Notes: generated by a model from the sequence alone, not told the origin. 64,000 nucleotides of DNA from Candidatus Albibeggiatoa sp. nov. NOAA (GCA_025800385.1 JAOXRS010000156.1:62001-126000), one strand, 5' to 3'. Counted from the first letter of the stretch, positions 10,350-20,385 are shown. Made by a program: numbers and translations.

Positions 10350-12497
10350 ATGAATATAAATAGATTACTGGTACTTTTCTGCTTATTGGTACATAGCCAT
10401 GCTTACGCCTTAGAATCCCCTAATACATTGGGTTTAAATGATTTATTAGCCTTGTCTTTAGAGGAATTGCTCGATGTTAAAGTGGTGACGATTGCCACAG
10501 GTAAACAACAATCCCAGATCGAAGCCCCTGCGATTACCACTGTTATTACCGCTGCAGATATTGAAGCCATTGGCGCGACCGATTTAGATCAAGTGCTGGA
10601 AACTGTACCAGGGTTACATGTCACTTATTCTGCTACTTTTAACAACCCTTCCTATGTGATTCGTGGTTTATATTCTACTGATAACCCAGAAGTTTTGATG
10701 CTCATTAATGGCATTCCTGTTAAGCAACTTTACTCAGGTAATCGTGGCAATGCATGGGGTGGAATGCCCGTAAATGGTATTGCACGTATTGAAGTGATTC
10801 GTGGGCCAGGATCGGCGGTATATGGAGCAGATGCACTGAGTGGTGTGATTAATATTATTACTAAAACCAAAGCGGATATTGAAGGTACAGAATTTGGTGT
10901 AAGAACAGGTAGTTTTGATACACAAGATGTGTGGGCTTTACATGGTGGCAGTTATTATGGTTTTGATGTTGCGGCAATGATTGAAATCCATGATAGCGAT
11001 GGTTATCAAGCGATTATTGCACAGGATTTACAAAGCCAACTGGATCAGCGGCAAGGTACAAATGTGTCTCTCACACCTGCATCGATGAACAATGAGCGAC
11101 GCAATTTAGATGCTCGAATTGATATTAGCAAACAACGCTGGCGATTACGGGCTGCTTATCAAGGTCGTGATGAGATGGGAGTGGGCATTGGCGCAGGTGG
11201 CTCTTTAGACACGATTGGGGCATATCAAAATGAACGTTATAACCTTGATTTGACTTATCATAATCCACAAGTCACCCGTTATTGGGATGTGATGGTACAA
11301 GCGTATATAAATGAAAATCGCCTCAAACCTGACCCTTATTTACAAATTGCACCATCTAATGTTGTTACTCGAAGAGGTATCGTAAAAGATGGCTTCCGCT
11401 TAAAAAGTAGTAAAAACGAACGGGCTTCTGGGCTGATGTTGGGTAGTTTCTACTCTGGTTTTGACAAGCATTTATTGCGTCTTGGTGCAGGTTTTACTTA
11501 TAGCGATTTATACGAAGTATCACACTTTCAAAATTATGGCGTGAATCCAGTAACCAATCGTCCTTTACCCATTGATAGTGGTTTTGTTGATTTCTCAGGT
11601 ACACCTTACGCATTTATCATTGAAGGCGACAGAAAGAATCTATATTGGTTCGTGCAAGACGAATGGCAATTAGCAGAAAAATGGACATTAACCACAGGCT
11701 TGCGCTACGACGATTATTCTGATTTTGGTGAAACATGGAATCCACGTTTAGCTTTAGTTTGGCAAGCAACCGATGATTTAAGCTTTAAAGCATTATATGG
11801 TGAGGCTTTTCGTGCGCCTTCCTTTGTCGAGTTATACAATACTATTTCTAACCGAGGCGAATCGATTAGCCGCTCTGAATATGTTGAAGTGCGCCCAGAA
11901 AAAATGCGTAGTTATGAGTTAGGTCTGAGTTATAAATTACGCCCTGATATTCGAACCAGTCTTAATATTTATCAATTTAAGGTGAAAGATAATATTGCTT
12001 TTGCGCCTATTACACCAGCGTTACAAATTGCACAAAATGTTGGGCAGCGCAAGGGACGAGGCATTGAGCTAGAAACCTATTGGAAAGTGGCTAGCAATTT
12101 AACTTTGTTGGGTAATTATGCTTATCAACGCACTTTAGATGAGCAAAGCCATCGTTTAGGCGGTGCACCTCGGGATCAGGTTTATTTACGCGCAGATTGG
12201 CAGTTTATTAAACATTGGTATTTGAATACGCAGCTTAATTGGGTGGGTGATCGCGATAGGCGTTATACGGACGCTCGCCAACCTGTGGATGATTATACTT
12301 CGGTGGACTTAACCATACGGCGCAAAGGTTTGAATCAAAACTGGGATTTTGCTTTTTCCATTCGTAATTTGCTCAATGAAGAACGCCGTGAACCCACATC
12401 TGGTTTTGAGGATGTTGTAACAGGCTTAATCTCTATTCCTAATGACTTACCATTGCCAGAACGCTCTGTATATGTGGAAGCACGTTATCGATATTAA
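10350..12497 (+). CDS. TonB-dependent outer-membrane receptor (second)
   Basis: A 715-residue TonB-dependent transporter. A signal peptide ends near SHAYALES. The plug has LLDVKVVTIATGKQQSQIEAPA, VPGLHVTYS, IRGLYSTDNPEVLMLINGIPV and IEVIRGPGSAVYGADALSGVINIITK, and the barrel ends in YVEARYRY. AAGGA at about 10338-10342 supports the ATG. The EELLDVKVVT segment just before the plug resembles that of the receptor at 4881, placing both in one subfamily although the barrels differ. Ligand unknown. It converges on a GNAT gene only 15 bases away. Confidence 0.92.
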   Translation: MNINRLLVLFCLLVHSHAYALESPNTLGLNDLLALSLEELLDVKVVTIATGKQQSQIEAPAITTVITAADIEAIGATDLDQVLETVPGLHVTYSATFNNPSYVIRGLYSTDNPEVLMLINGIPVKQLYSGNRGNAWGGMPVNGIARIEVIRGPGSAVYGADALSGVINIITKTKADIEGTEFGVRTGSFDTQDVWALHGGSYYGFDVAAMIEIHDSDGYQAIIAQDLQSQLDQRQGTNVSLTPASMNNERRNLDARIDISKQRWRLRAAYQGRDEMGVGIGAGGSLDTIGAYQNERYNLDLTYHNPQVTRYWDVMVQAYINENRLKPDPYLQIAPSNVVTRRGIVKDGFRLKSSKNERASGLMLGSFYSGFDKHLLRLGAGFTYSDLYEVSHFQNYGVNPVTNRPLPIDSGFVDFSGTPYAFIIEGDRKNLYWFVQDEWQLAEKWTLTTGLRYDDYSDFGETWNPRLALVWQATDDLSFKALYGEAFRAPSFVELYNTISNRGESISRSEYVEVRPEKMRSYELGLSYKLRPDIRTSLNIYQFKVKDNIAFAPITPALQIAQNVGQRKGRGIELETYWKVASNLTLLGNYAYQRTLDEQSHRLGGAPRDQVYLRADWQFIKHWYLNTQLNWVGDRDRRYTDARQPVDDYTSVDLTIRRKGLNQNWDFAFSIRNLLNEERREPTSGFEDVVTGLISIPNDLPLPERSVYVEARYRY

Positions 12498-12512
12498 AAG
12501 GTATCTGTGTCG

Positions 12513-12995
12513 CTAGCTGTAAAAAGTTTGCCGCGTCACAGCTCCCCAATATTCGTCTTGATATTGGCTTTCATTAAATTGGTTGTTTGTATATGTGGCA
12601 ATGACTTTACGCCAGAATTGTGTTGCATACTCAGCCCCTTGAATTTGCTTCACTTCCCAATAACCTATGTATTGTTGCCAAAGCTGATGCGCGAACTGTT
12701 TACCAACTGCTTGTTTTCGGTAATAGGGCACAACATAAAATTCGCATACTTCAAACTGTTGATTTTGCTTTGTTGCAATCGCCGCAATGCCTGCAGGCAA
12801 ATCATCAACATAAACAATAAAGCCACTATGTTGCGCATCCAGTTGTGTATCTAATTCGAATAAGCCTTGCACATTGGGCTTTTTACCTGTGATTGGAGAA
12901 AATTCAGCTTCATAACTTTGGATTAAGTTGAAATAAATATGCTGGTTTTCTGTTGTGACTTTAATACATTTAACAAATATTGAAGTGTTGCTCAT
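12513..12995 (-). CDS. GNAT-family N-acetyltransferase
   Basis: A 160-residue acetyl-CoA-dependent transferase of the GNAT fold. The signature is in the middle: a beta strand with the acidic turn FEVCEFYVVPYYRKQAVGKQFAHQLW, where VVPYYRKQAVGK is the R/Q-x-x-G-x-G/A-type acetyl-CoA loop. Gly replaced by Ala at one loop position is tolerated in this family. The C-terminus ends with a tryptophan-rich strand. No strong ribosome site precedes the ATG. Substrate unknown. It lies head to tail with the PLP enzyme at 13053 but may be separately transcribed. Confidence 0.85.
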   Translation of the reverse strand: MSNTSIFVKCIKVTTENQHIYFNLIQSYEAEFSPITGKKPNVQGLFELDTQLDAQHSGFIVYVDDLPAGIAAIATKQNQQFEVCEFYVVPYYRKQAVGKQFAHQLWQQYIGYWEVKQIQGAEYATQFWRKVIATYTNNQFNESQYQDEYWGAVTRQTFYS

Positions 12996-13052
12996 AAAAA
13001 TGATGTCGGTCTCAAATGGTTCAAACGATATAGCAAAACCTAGCTTGCAGAT

Positions 13053-14042
13053 TTAAATAATCTCTTTGCCTCTATAAAATGTAGGTAAATTATATGCGTG
13101 ATTAATTTCCTCAGGTGTGGCGTTACACCCACTAAATTGTAGTGCTACTTTTTTACCTTGTAGTTGGTCTTTTAGTTTAATCGCTGCCATGATGGTTGAA
13201 GCCCCTGCACCTTCAAGGTAGTTATGCGTGTAGTGTGCAGCTAAAGCAATCCCTTCATAAATTTCAGCTTCTGTCAGTACAACAAAATCAGTTAAGTTAT
13301 TTTTGTAGATTTCAAATGGCATTTCATAAGCTGTACCCGTCGCAAAACCACCTGCAAAAGTTGTGTTATCCGATGCGATGATTTGACCTGCTTTCCACGA
13401 TTGATATACAGCACTGGATGCTTGGGCTTGTACGGCAAAGATTTGAATATCAGGGTTGATTGTTTTTAACACAATGGTAGCTGCGGCGGCCTCACTACCT
13501 GCGCCAATGGGCAAGATCACAGCGTCTAAATCGGGTACAGCTTCAATCATTTCAATGAATTCTGTCCCCACGCCATTAATCAAATGTGGCTCATTTGCAG
13601 GATGGACATAATATAAGTCTTGTTTTTCTAATAATTCAGTCACAACTTGTGATGCTTGTTCAAAGTTTTTGCCCGCTTCGATTAATGTTGCACCTGTGGC
13701 TTTGATACTGTTGTTTTTGACAGGGTTATTATTTTCTGGCACGACAATCGTTGCATCCATCCCAAACCATGCCGCAGATTGTGCGATAGATAAACCATGG
13801 TTGCCTGTCGAAAATGTAATCACTCCTTTCGTACCTACTTGTTTCAGGTGGTGCATTAAATTAATCCCACCCCGTATTTTAAACGAGCCTGTCGGATTAT
13901 GATTTTCATGTTTTACAAAAACCTCAGCTCCAATTAATAACGATAAGTTTTCATATTTGGTAAGCGGCGTAGGTGTTAAGTATTGAGAGATAACGCTCTG
14001 TGCTTTGAGTGCTTCTATGTAGGAGATTGGGTGTGATTTCAT
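13053..14042 (-). CDS. Threonine dehydratase-like PLP-dependent enzyme
   Basis: Fold-type II PLP enzyme of the threonine/serine dehydratase group, predicted to deaminate a hydroxy-amino acid to a 2-oxo acid and ammonia. Visible: the PLP lysine in NPTGSFKIRGG, the phosphate loop region STGNHGLSIAQSAAWFG and a later Gly-rich PIGAGSEAAAA loop. There is no C-terminal ACT domain, so it is the short catabolic form without isoleucine feedback. I start it at ATG 14042 (329 residues), where the family normally begins; a TTG at 14102 would add 20 unconserved residues. Related activities (serine racemase, diaminopropionate or hydroxy-aspartate lyase) cannot be excluded. Confidence 0.85.
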   Translation of the reverse strand: MKSHPISYIEALKAQSVISQYLTPTPLTKYENLSLLIGAEVFVKHENHNPTGSFKIRGGINLMHHLKQVGTKGVITFSTGNHGLSIAQSAAWFGMDATIVVPENNNPVKNNSIKATGATLIEAGKNFEQASQVVTELLEKQDLYYVHPANEPHLINGVGTEFIEMIEAVPDLDAVILPIGAGSEAAAATIVLKTINPDIQIFAVQAQASSAVYQSWKAGQIIASDNTTFAGGFATGTAYEMPFEIYKNNLTDFVVLTEAEIYEGIALAAHYTHNYLEGAGASTIMAAIKLKDQLQGKKVALQFSGCNATPEEINHAYNLPTFYRGKEII

Positions 14043-14199
14043 TGTGATAGAATCAGTTAGTAAATTTATATCTGTGTTAACAAATAAATTATTTATTTTC
14101 AACTAAATGTTTAGCATTAATTTAAATAACTCGTATGGATATGGCTACTATACTGCTCTAAATAATATACAATATAAAGAGTTATTTGAAGAGTAAAAT

Positions 14200-17100
14200 A
14201 TGATTAAACCAAACTGGGATGTATTTAAAGCTAAATTTAGTAAAAATCCTCAAGATAATTTTGAGTGGCTTTGCTATCTATTGTTTTGTCGAGAATTTGA
14301 TAAGCGTTTTGGTATTTTTCGTTATAAAAACCAAGCGGGTATAGAAACAAATTTGATACATACAGATAATGAAGTTATTGGATGGCAAGCGAAATTTTAT
14401 GACAGCAAACTTTCAGAGAAAAAAAGTGAAATCATAGAAGCTATTAAAAAAGCAAAGGAGCATTACCCCACTACAATAACAACTCTGTATTTTTACTCAC
14501 ATCAAGATTGGACTGAAAATACTAAAGAAACAGATGACAAGAAAAAAACACAAGCTCAAAAAGATATAGAAAAATCTACAAGTGAGTTAGGTATTAAATT
14601 AGTATGGAAAACAGCTAGTTTTTTTGAGTCTCCATCCGTATCTATTGAGAATGATATTATTGCAAGACATTTTTTTAGTTTAGATGAAAGTGTTTTTGAT
14701 AAAGTTGAGGAGTTTAAAGAGCATACTCAAACTATTTTAGAAAATATTCAAACCCAGATTATCTTTCAAGGTCAAGCGATCCAAATTGACAGAACTGCCG
14801 AAATTGAGCAAATCAAGAATACAAGTCATCAAGTTATTGTCTTAAATGGTGAGGCTGGTGTAGGAAAAACAGCAGTTGTTAAAGCGTTGCTTGAACAAGA
14901 ACAATATCCATTTTTTTATGTTTTTAAAGCAACTGAATTTAGTGTGAGAAGAGTTAATGACTTTTTTTCTGGTCTTAAAGTAGAAGATTTTATTCGCTTT
15001 CATGAAAAAGAAGTTAATAAGTTTGTTGCAATTGACTCGGCAGAAAAGTTATTAGATTTAGATGATGACTCGCCTTTTAGAGAATTTCTATCTGCTTTTA
15101 TAAATAGTGGTTGGAAATTAATTGTCACATCCAGAGATAGTTATTTGGATGACTTAAATAATTTACTCATTGATACTTATAAAATTACTCCCTCATATAT
15201 TCGTATTTCAAATCTAGCACTAGAAAATCTGGAAACTCTATCCACTCAAAATAACTTTTCATTGCCTTTAGATGAGAAGCTACTCAATTTTATTCGCAAT
15301 CCTTTTTATCTCAATGCCTATTTAGAAAATTACACAGGTGAAAATGTAGATTATATTGAGTTCAAAGCAAAATTATGGAAACAAAAAATAATAAAATCCA
15401 AACCAGCAAGAGAGCAATGTTTTCTTAAAATAGTTGAAGAAAAAGTTAACACTGGACAATTTTACATAAAAGATACAAATTGTGAAAATGTAGTTTTAAA
15501 AAGTTTGAAAAAGTCAGAAATCTTAAATTATCAATCTCCTGATGGCTATTTTATTGTGCATGATATTTATGAAGAATGGGCTTTGGAGCAAGTTATTAAG
15601 CGTGAATTTAGTAGAAAAATTAATATTAATAGCTTTTTTGAAAAAATAGGGGCTTCCCTTCCTGTCCTCAGAAGTTTTAGAAATTGGCTATCAGAGCAAT
15701 TTTTTCTGAAAAATAATTCGATTAACAGTTTTATTGAGAATGTGATTGATGAAGAAGAAATAGAAAATTTTTGGAAAGATGAAGTTTGGGTTTCAATTTT
15801 ATTATCCAATAATGCAGGTTACTTCTTTGATATTTTTAAAAATGAATTATTAGAAGATGAGCAATCTCTTTTGGTAAAACTATGTTTTTTATTACAAGTG
15901 GCTTGTCATACTGTAAATGAGGACATTCTTAAAACATTAGGTATTCCGTCAGAGCTTAAATATGTTTTTACAAAACCTAAAGGTCAAGGATGGGATGCAG
16001 TTATTAAGTTTATATGCGAGCATTTTGATGAATTACCACTTAAACATCTTGCTTCAATTTTGCCAGTCCTCCATGATTGGAATAATAGCTTTAAAAAAGG
16101 TAAAACAACCAGATATGCAAGCCTTATTGCATTGAAATATTATGAATTAAGTTTTGAAAAACAAAATGAAAGAAATTCAAGGTTTTGGCTTAGTAGTAAT
16201 GAAAAACGCTTAATACAAGTTATTGTATACGGTGCTTATGAGATAAAAATAGAGCTAGAAGCAATTTTTACAAAGATATTAGAAAATAAATGGCGAAAAA
16301 ACAATGATCCTTATAATGAATTATCTAATTTTATTTTAAGCAATTACTTTGACACAATGGATATTGCTCCATACTATTCCTCATATATTTTAAGGCTTGC
16401 GGATTTATTCTGGTTTCGCCATTTTGATGACAAAAAGAAAAAACTAGAACCTCACTTTTATACGTATACAGACCGTTCTATAGAGAAAGATTTTAATATC
16501 ATTGCAAATACTGATTTTAAATATAATCAAGCAAGTGCACTCCAAACCCCAATATATTTACTTCTTCGCTACTCCCCAAAAGAAACTATTGATTTCATAT
16601 TGGAATTCACAAATAAAACAGTCGAATATTATGTTCAATATTCCAAACTAGATAAAAATGTTGAAGAAATAACAATCTATTTACGAGACAGGACTATAAT
16701 TCAATATGCCAGTGACAGGCTTTGGGGTATGTATCGTGGAAGTGTTGTTTCTCCCTCGGTTTTAGAATCTACCCACATGGCTTTGGAAAAAACACTATTA
16801 GAAATAGCTGAAGATAAGCAGTTTGATAAGCTAGAATACTATCTTTTGTATTTATTAGAAAACTCAAAGTCTGCATCTATTTCCTCAATCGTGGCAAGTA
16901 TTGTTCTCGCATATCCTGAAGAAACTTTTAACATTGCTACGATTCTATTCAGAACGAAAGAGTTTTTCTTTTACGATATAAACAGATGTACAAGTGAACG
17001 TAATATTTTATTTCCATATGTATTAAATATGTATGATAAACAATTTCGAGAAGAAAGAATAGAATCTGCAAACTTATACCATAGAAAAAGAACTTTAGGG

Positions 17101-19191
17101 CATATTTTTTTACAATACCAATTAGCAGAAGGGAACCCTGAATCTGATAAAAAACAAAAGATAATATGGGGAATATTGGATAATTATTATAAAGAATTAC
17201 CAGAAATTGCTAACCAGTCTGATTCTGAGAAAGAATGGAATTTATACCTTGAAAAAATAGATATTCGAAGAAATCACATAGGTGACATTGAGCAAATAAG
17301 TGAGAATTGTTTTTTACTTCCTTTAACGCCAGACCTATCGCCTGAACTCAAAAGCTACGGAGAGTCTAAACTAGAAAAAGCTTATGAACCAGTCAAATAT
17401 ATTGAGTTAAATTTTTGGGCATTAGCTAAACTGGCAAAAGAAGAAAAAGCAAATAAGCATGCAAAATACGAGCATAATCCTAAATTAGCACTTCAAGAAG
17501 CTAAAGAAATTATCAATAGTAAAGATAATGAGTTGCGCAAATGGCGTGATTCTACTGTATCAAATGTTTGTTGTGTGCTCGTAAAAAAATATGCTGGCTT
17601 ACTTGCCTCCGAAGAATTAGATTTTTGTATAGGTATTATTTTCGAGTTTTTATGGTTTCCTTCACATATAAATAAAAATAATTTAGCCTTTTATGAAGAG
17701 GATATAAATTCAGCATTGATGATTTTACCTTTCTTATCGAATCAATACCCAGATATATCTCAAGATTTAAAATATCTTCTTTTTTTAACAATCATTTCTG
17801 ATTATTTTTATGATGAGAGAATGCTTAATATTTTAGAAAGCGTAGTGACCGAATTACTTATAACCCACCCTAACGATATTTACTCGATAATATGTAGTTA
17901 TTTATTTTTAAAACCTAAATATGAAACACTAAAATACTCAAACTATGGAGAACCATCTAAGTGGACAGAAAAGTTTATCCAAGGCAATGAAGCTAGTTTA
18001 CAAAAAATGATAGACAATGAAATTTCACTTGATGATATTGGAGATATTACAAGTTTAGACGCAAGGATTTTAAATATGGCTTTTCAAATTATGCCTATAA
18101 AAACTGAACATTTAGAACAAGAAAACTTGGCTAAAAAAATAATTACCGCATTTACTAAAAAATTATTTCCAGATGAACAGCTTGATTTTGAAGTAGTAGA
18201 AGACGAAGAAATCAACGAAATAGCTCAGATTATTAACCACATTCAGTTTAATTGGCAACTCCAAAACCCATTTCTTTCAAAAGATAGCGTACACGTTCTT
18301 GGTAATGATGAAAAAGAGCAGCTGAACGAAATAGAAAATGAATTTTATAGAGAAATAGCAGAGAAAGTACTAATTTCTCTTATGAATAATTTTGAAATTA
18401 TGGGTTCGGAAAGTGTAGAAAACGATTGTTTAAAATCACTGCAAAACCAAGAACAGAAGGAAAAGGCAAAGCAATTGCTTGATATAGTTTTAAAAAATCT
18501 AACTTTCTTTCATAATCAAGAGGAAGAAGTTGATATTCAAATATCACATGCTTTCTTAAAAAAATTGGCTCATTTTATATTGAGTTTACCTCAAGACAAT
18601 ATCCAAAAATATCTGCAACCATTCTTACAAAGTTGTGATGACTCAGAAACAACAAAAGAATTTTTTAATCAGTTAATATTGGCTGCAGATAATCTGGATA
18701 ATTATCAAAATTTTTGGGCTATTTGGAAGTTATGTAAAAACAAAGTCATTGAATTGAATAAAAATTACTCTTGTTCTAGCAGGACTATAGAAACTTACCT
18801 ATTTGCAGAAACAGCCTTAATACAAGAAGACAGATTTAAATATATAGATAGTAGGTTTTTCAAAAATATATCAAAAGAATTGGGGCATTGTCCTGCAACA
18901 TTATATGCGGTAAGCAAACTGCTAAACGATGTTGGAAGTTGTTATTTAAATGAAAATGATGGTATTACTTGGGTATCCAATATTATAGAAAAACATGGAA
19001 ATAAACTAAAAAATTATTTAGAAGAAAATACCATTACTTACTTAGAGCAGTTAAGCAGAAAGTTTATTTATGGAAATCTAAAAAATATTAGAGAAAAGCC
19101 TGAATTAAAGAGAAAAATGCTAATTATCTTAGATTTCTTAGTTGAGAATGGCTCAAAAGTTGGCTATATGCAAAGAGAACGTATTTTGTAA
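14200..19191 (+). CDS. Avs4-like antiviral STAND NTPase with N-terminal Mrr/PD-(D/E)xK-type domain
   Basis: A 1663-residue protein I assign to the antiviral STAND (Avs) group. These detect a conserved phage protein, oligomerise and switch on an N-terminal effector. Residues 1-160 resemble an Mrr-like nuclease: FEWLCYLLFCREF, an acidic residue at E49 in AGIET, then GWQAKFYD with Q63-A-K65 matching the E...QxK active site. The NTPase follows: Walker A GEAGVGKTA at 217-225, a Walker B-like strand KFVAIDSAEKLLDL at 274-287 and LIVTSRDSY at 307-315. About 1200 residues of helical, low-similarity sequence complete it, as expected for a target-sensing repeat array. It stands alone, has lower GC than the flanking genes and is followed by an antitoxin-like gene. 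Avs4 is favoured over other Avs types because of the Mrr-type N-terminus and the length; homology search is needed for subtype. Confidence 0.8.
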   Translation: MIKPNWDVFKAKFSKNPQDNFEWLCYLLFCREFDKRFGIFRYKNQAGIETNLIHTDNEVIGWQAKFYDSKLSEKKSEIIEAIKKAKEHYPTTITTLYFYSHQDWTENTKETDDKKKTQAQKDIEKSTSELGIKLVWKTASFFESPSVSIENDIIARHFFSLDESVFDKVEEFKEHTQTILENIQTQIIFQGQAIQIDRTAEIEQIKNTSHQVIVLNGEAGVGKTAVVKALLEQEQYPFFYVFKATEFSVRRVNDFFSGLKVEDFIRFHEKEVNKFVAIDSAEKLLDLDDDSPFREFLSAFINSGWKLIVTSRDSYLDDLNNLLIDTYKITPSYIRISNLALENLETLSTQNNFSLPLDEKLLNFIRNPFYLNAYLENYTGENVDYIEFKAKLWKQKIIKSKPAREQCFLKIVEEKVNTGQFYIKDTNCENVVLKSLKKSEILNYQSPDGYFIVHDIYEEWALEQVIKREFSRKININSFFEKIGASLPVLRSFRNWLSEQFFLKNNSINSFIENVIDEEEIENFWKDEVWVSILLSNNAGYFFDIFKNELLEDEQSLLVKLCFLLQVACHTVNEDILKTLGIPSELKYVFTKPKGQGWDAVIKFICEHFDELPLKHLASILPVLHDWNNSFKKGKTTRYASLIALKYYELSFEKQNERNSRFWLSSNEKRLIQVIVYGAYEIKIELEAIFTKILENKWRKNNDPYNELSNFILSNYFDTMDIAPYYSSYILRLADLFWFRHFDDKKKKLEPHFYTYTDRSIEKDFNIIANTDFKYNQASALQTPIYLLLRYSPKETIDFILEFTNKTVEYYVQYSKLDKNVEEITIYLRDRTIIQYASDRLWGMYRGSVVSPSVLESTHMALEKTLLEIAEDKQFDKLEYYLLYLLENSKSASISSIVASIVLAYPEETFNIATILFRTKEFFFYDINRCTSERNILFPYVLNMYDKQFREERIESANLYHRKRTLGHIFLQYQLAEGNPESDKKQKIIWGILDNYYKELPEIANQSDSEKEWNLYLEKIDIRRNHIGDIEQISENCFLLPLTPDLSPELKSYGESKLEKAYEPVKYIELNFWALAKLAKEEKANKHAKYEHNPKLALQEAKEIINSKDNELRKWRDSTVSNVCCVLVKKYAGLLASEELDFCIGIIFEFLWFPSHINKNNLAFYEEDINSALMILPFLSNQYPDISQDLKYLLFLTIISDYFYDERMLNILESVVTELLITHPNDIYSIICSYLFLKPKYETLKYSNYGEPSKWTEKFIQGNEASLQKMIDNEISLDDIGDITSLDARILNMAFQIMPIKTEHLEQENLAKKIITAFTKKLFPDEQLDFEVVEDEEINEIAQIINHIQFNWQLQNPFLSKDSVHVLGNDEKEQLNEIENEFYREIAEKVLISLMNNFEIMGSESVENDCLKSLQNQEQKEKAKQLLDIVLKNLTFFHNQEEEVDIQISHAFLKKLAHFILSLPQDNIQKYLQPFLQSCDDSETTKEFFNQLILAADNLDNYQNFWAIWKLCKNKVIELNKNYSCSSRTIETYLFAETALIQEDRFKYIDSRFFKNISKELGHCPATLYAVSKLLNDVGSCYLNENDGITWVSNIIEKHGNKLKNYLEENTITYLEQLSRKFIYGNLKNIREKPELKRKMLIILDFLVENGSKVGYMQRERIL

Positions 19192-19277
19192 AAAAACATA
19201 AATATTTTTATTACAATCCTACAATGCTCTACTAAGCTTAGTTTATGAAGTTTGTTCAAACATAAAAAGGCAAAATC

Positions 19278-19496
19278 ATGCAAGAAGCAATTGAATTCGA
19301 AACTACAATTAGTAACGGTAATTTATTAATTCCAAATAATTTACAAAATTGGGAAGGTCAAACAGTCAAAGTATTTATCATCCCCAAAATCACAGAACAG
19401 CTCGATAGTCTTGACGATATTTTTGGCTGCATTAACTATACTGGGGAAACAAAAACACTAGAAGAGATGAATCAGGGCATTTTACAAGAAGCTTAA
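19278..19496 (+). CDS. Small antitoxin-like protein, no toxin partner visible
   Basis: A 72-residue protein of the form seen in type II antitoxins of cyanobacteria and Beggiatoa-like bacteria. An N-terminal beta domain (IEFETTISNGNLLIPNN, GQTVKVFIIPK) of the swapped-hairpin/DUF-type would bind DNA, and an acidic C-terminal half (EQLDSLDDIFGCINYTGETKTLEEMN) would wrap a toxin. The ATG has AAAGG upstream. Normally a PIN- or RelE-type toxin gene follows within a few bases; here the next sequence is a terminator and a broken isp2 copy, so it looks orphaned. A degraded copy of its 3' end is seen at 23340-23399. Function is inferred from layout and composition only. Confidence 0.55.
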   Translation: MQEAIEFETTISNGNLLIPNNLQNWEGQTVKVFIIPKITEQLDSLDDIFGCINYTGETKTLEEMNQGILQEA

Positions 19497-19511
19497 AAAA
19501 TACATAGAAAT

Positions 19512-19543
19512 AACGCACCAGCCTATCTAACCAGTGCGTTTTA
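19512..19543. terminator. Terminator hairpin, copy 1
   Basis: AACGCAC and GTGCGTT pair around a 15-base loop, followed by TTA. It separates the antitoxin-like gene from the convergent broken isp2 copy and is identical in sequence to the hairpin at 23429-23459. Confidence 0.6.
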
Positions 19544-19548
19544 TAAAA

Positions 19549-20094
19549 TTAATTCTCTTCAACCAAATGCTCAGCTAATAACTCCGTTAAGCCTAAAATT
19601 GGAACATCCATATCATAAGCTTCTAAGCCTTCTTCCATCACGATACGGCAGTTTGCACAGGCAGTCACTAAGGCATCAGCTTTAACTTCATCAAGTTGAT
19701 TCTTCTTGCACATAAATGCTTGAGTACGTAACTCTTAAGCTTCTTCGATTGCAGCAGCCCCACCGCCACAACACCAATTCATCATACCTGCATCTGGCAT
19801 TTCGATGAAATCTTTACTAATCATATTCATCAAATTGCGAGGTTGCTGCACGACACCACCACGGCGTACCAATTGGCAAGGATCATGGAAAGTTAAACGC
19901 TGTTCTTCAAAGCCTTCAGTTTTTAATAAACCTTCCGCACGTAACTCATCCAACACCTCAACGATATGCTTAACTTTAAAATCAAAACTACGACCCATCA
20001 AGTTAGGCTCTTCCCAACGAATCACGGTATATGCATGACCACACTCAGGGCTGATGACGGTTTTTATTTTCAACGATTCCGCCGCATTGACCAC
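19549..20094 (-). pseudogene. Broken partial copy of isp2 (C-terminal part only, with nonsense codon)
   Basis: Encodes only the C-terminal 180 or so residues of the iron-sulfur protein at 23466-24731. It begins at VVNAAESLK, lacks both N-terminal 4Fe-4S motifs, and keeps the cysteine-rich domain (CGHAY, HDPCQLVRRGGVVQQPRN, WCCGGG). A GAA-to-TAA change puts a stop at 19735-19737, about 60 codons before the original end, and two glycine codons are missing from the Gly run. Without a start, promoter or N-terminal clusters it is very unlikely to be functional. Many differences from the intact gene are silent, which suggests it diverged while still coding. Confidence 0.88.
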
Positions 20095-20282
20095 AGAGGT
20101 GATTGCAGAAACACAAAAATAGTGCTAATTGAAAAAGCTAATATAGTATGTATGGACGCACTCTTTTAAATCAATTTTTATAAAAAAATCTCATTTTATA
20201 TAATTAAATTTTTTAAATTTATCATAATAAACTATTTATTTTAAAGCTTGCAATATCTCTTTTAATTACGATAGTATCAAAC

Positions 20283-20310
20283 TTTTCATAGTGATATCTT
20301 ACTATGAAAA
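20283..20310. promoter_or_regulatory. Perfect inverted repeat upstream of the C11 protease gene
   Basis: TTTTCATAGT and ACTATGAAAA form a perfect 10-base inverted repeat with an 8-base centre, about 75 bases before the protease start. It could be an operator for a dimeric repressor or part of a leader hairpin. There is no T-run right after it, so a terminator is less likely. Confidence 0.45.
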
Positions 20311-20385
20311 TAGGATTATTATTTTCAAAAATAACCTGTTTGAGCAATTCAAATATCCAATTTATATAGTAGTTTGGAGTTTATT

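Larger units (their letters stand above)
19510..20095. repeat. Direct repeat, copy 1 (about 586 bases)
   Basis: Copy 1 of a long direct repeat whose other copy is 23427-24018. It contains the terminator hairpin and the 3' part of isp2. By eye about nine in ten bases match, and most differences fall at third codon positions. Similarity stops abruptly at CCACA (20091-20095). Confidence 0.9.

Noticed and set aside
12507..12854. Open frames on the plus strand over the GNAT gene
   Set aside because: They lie entirely across a well-supported minus-strand acetyltransferase and encode no recognisable protein.
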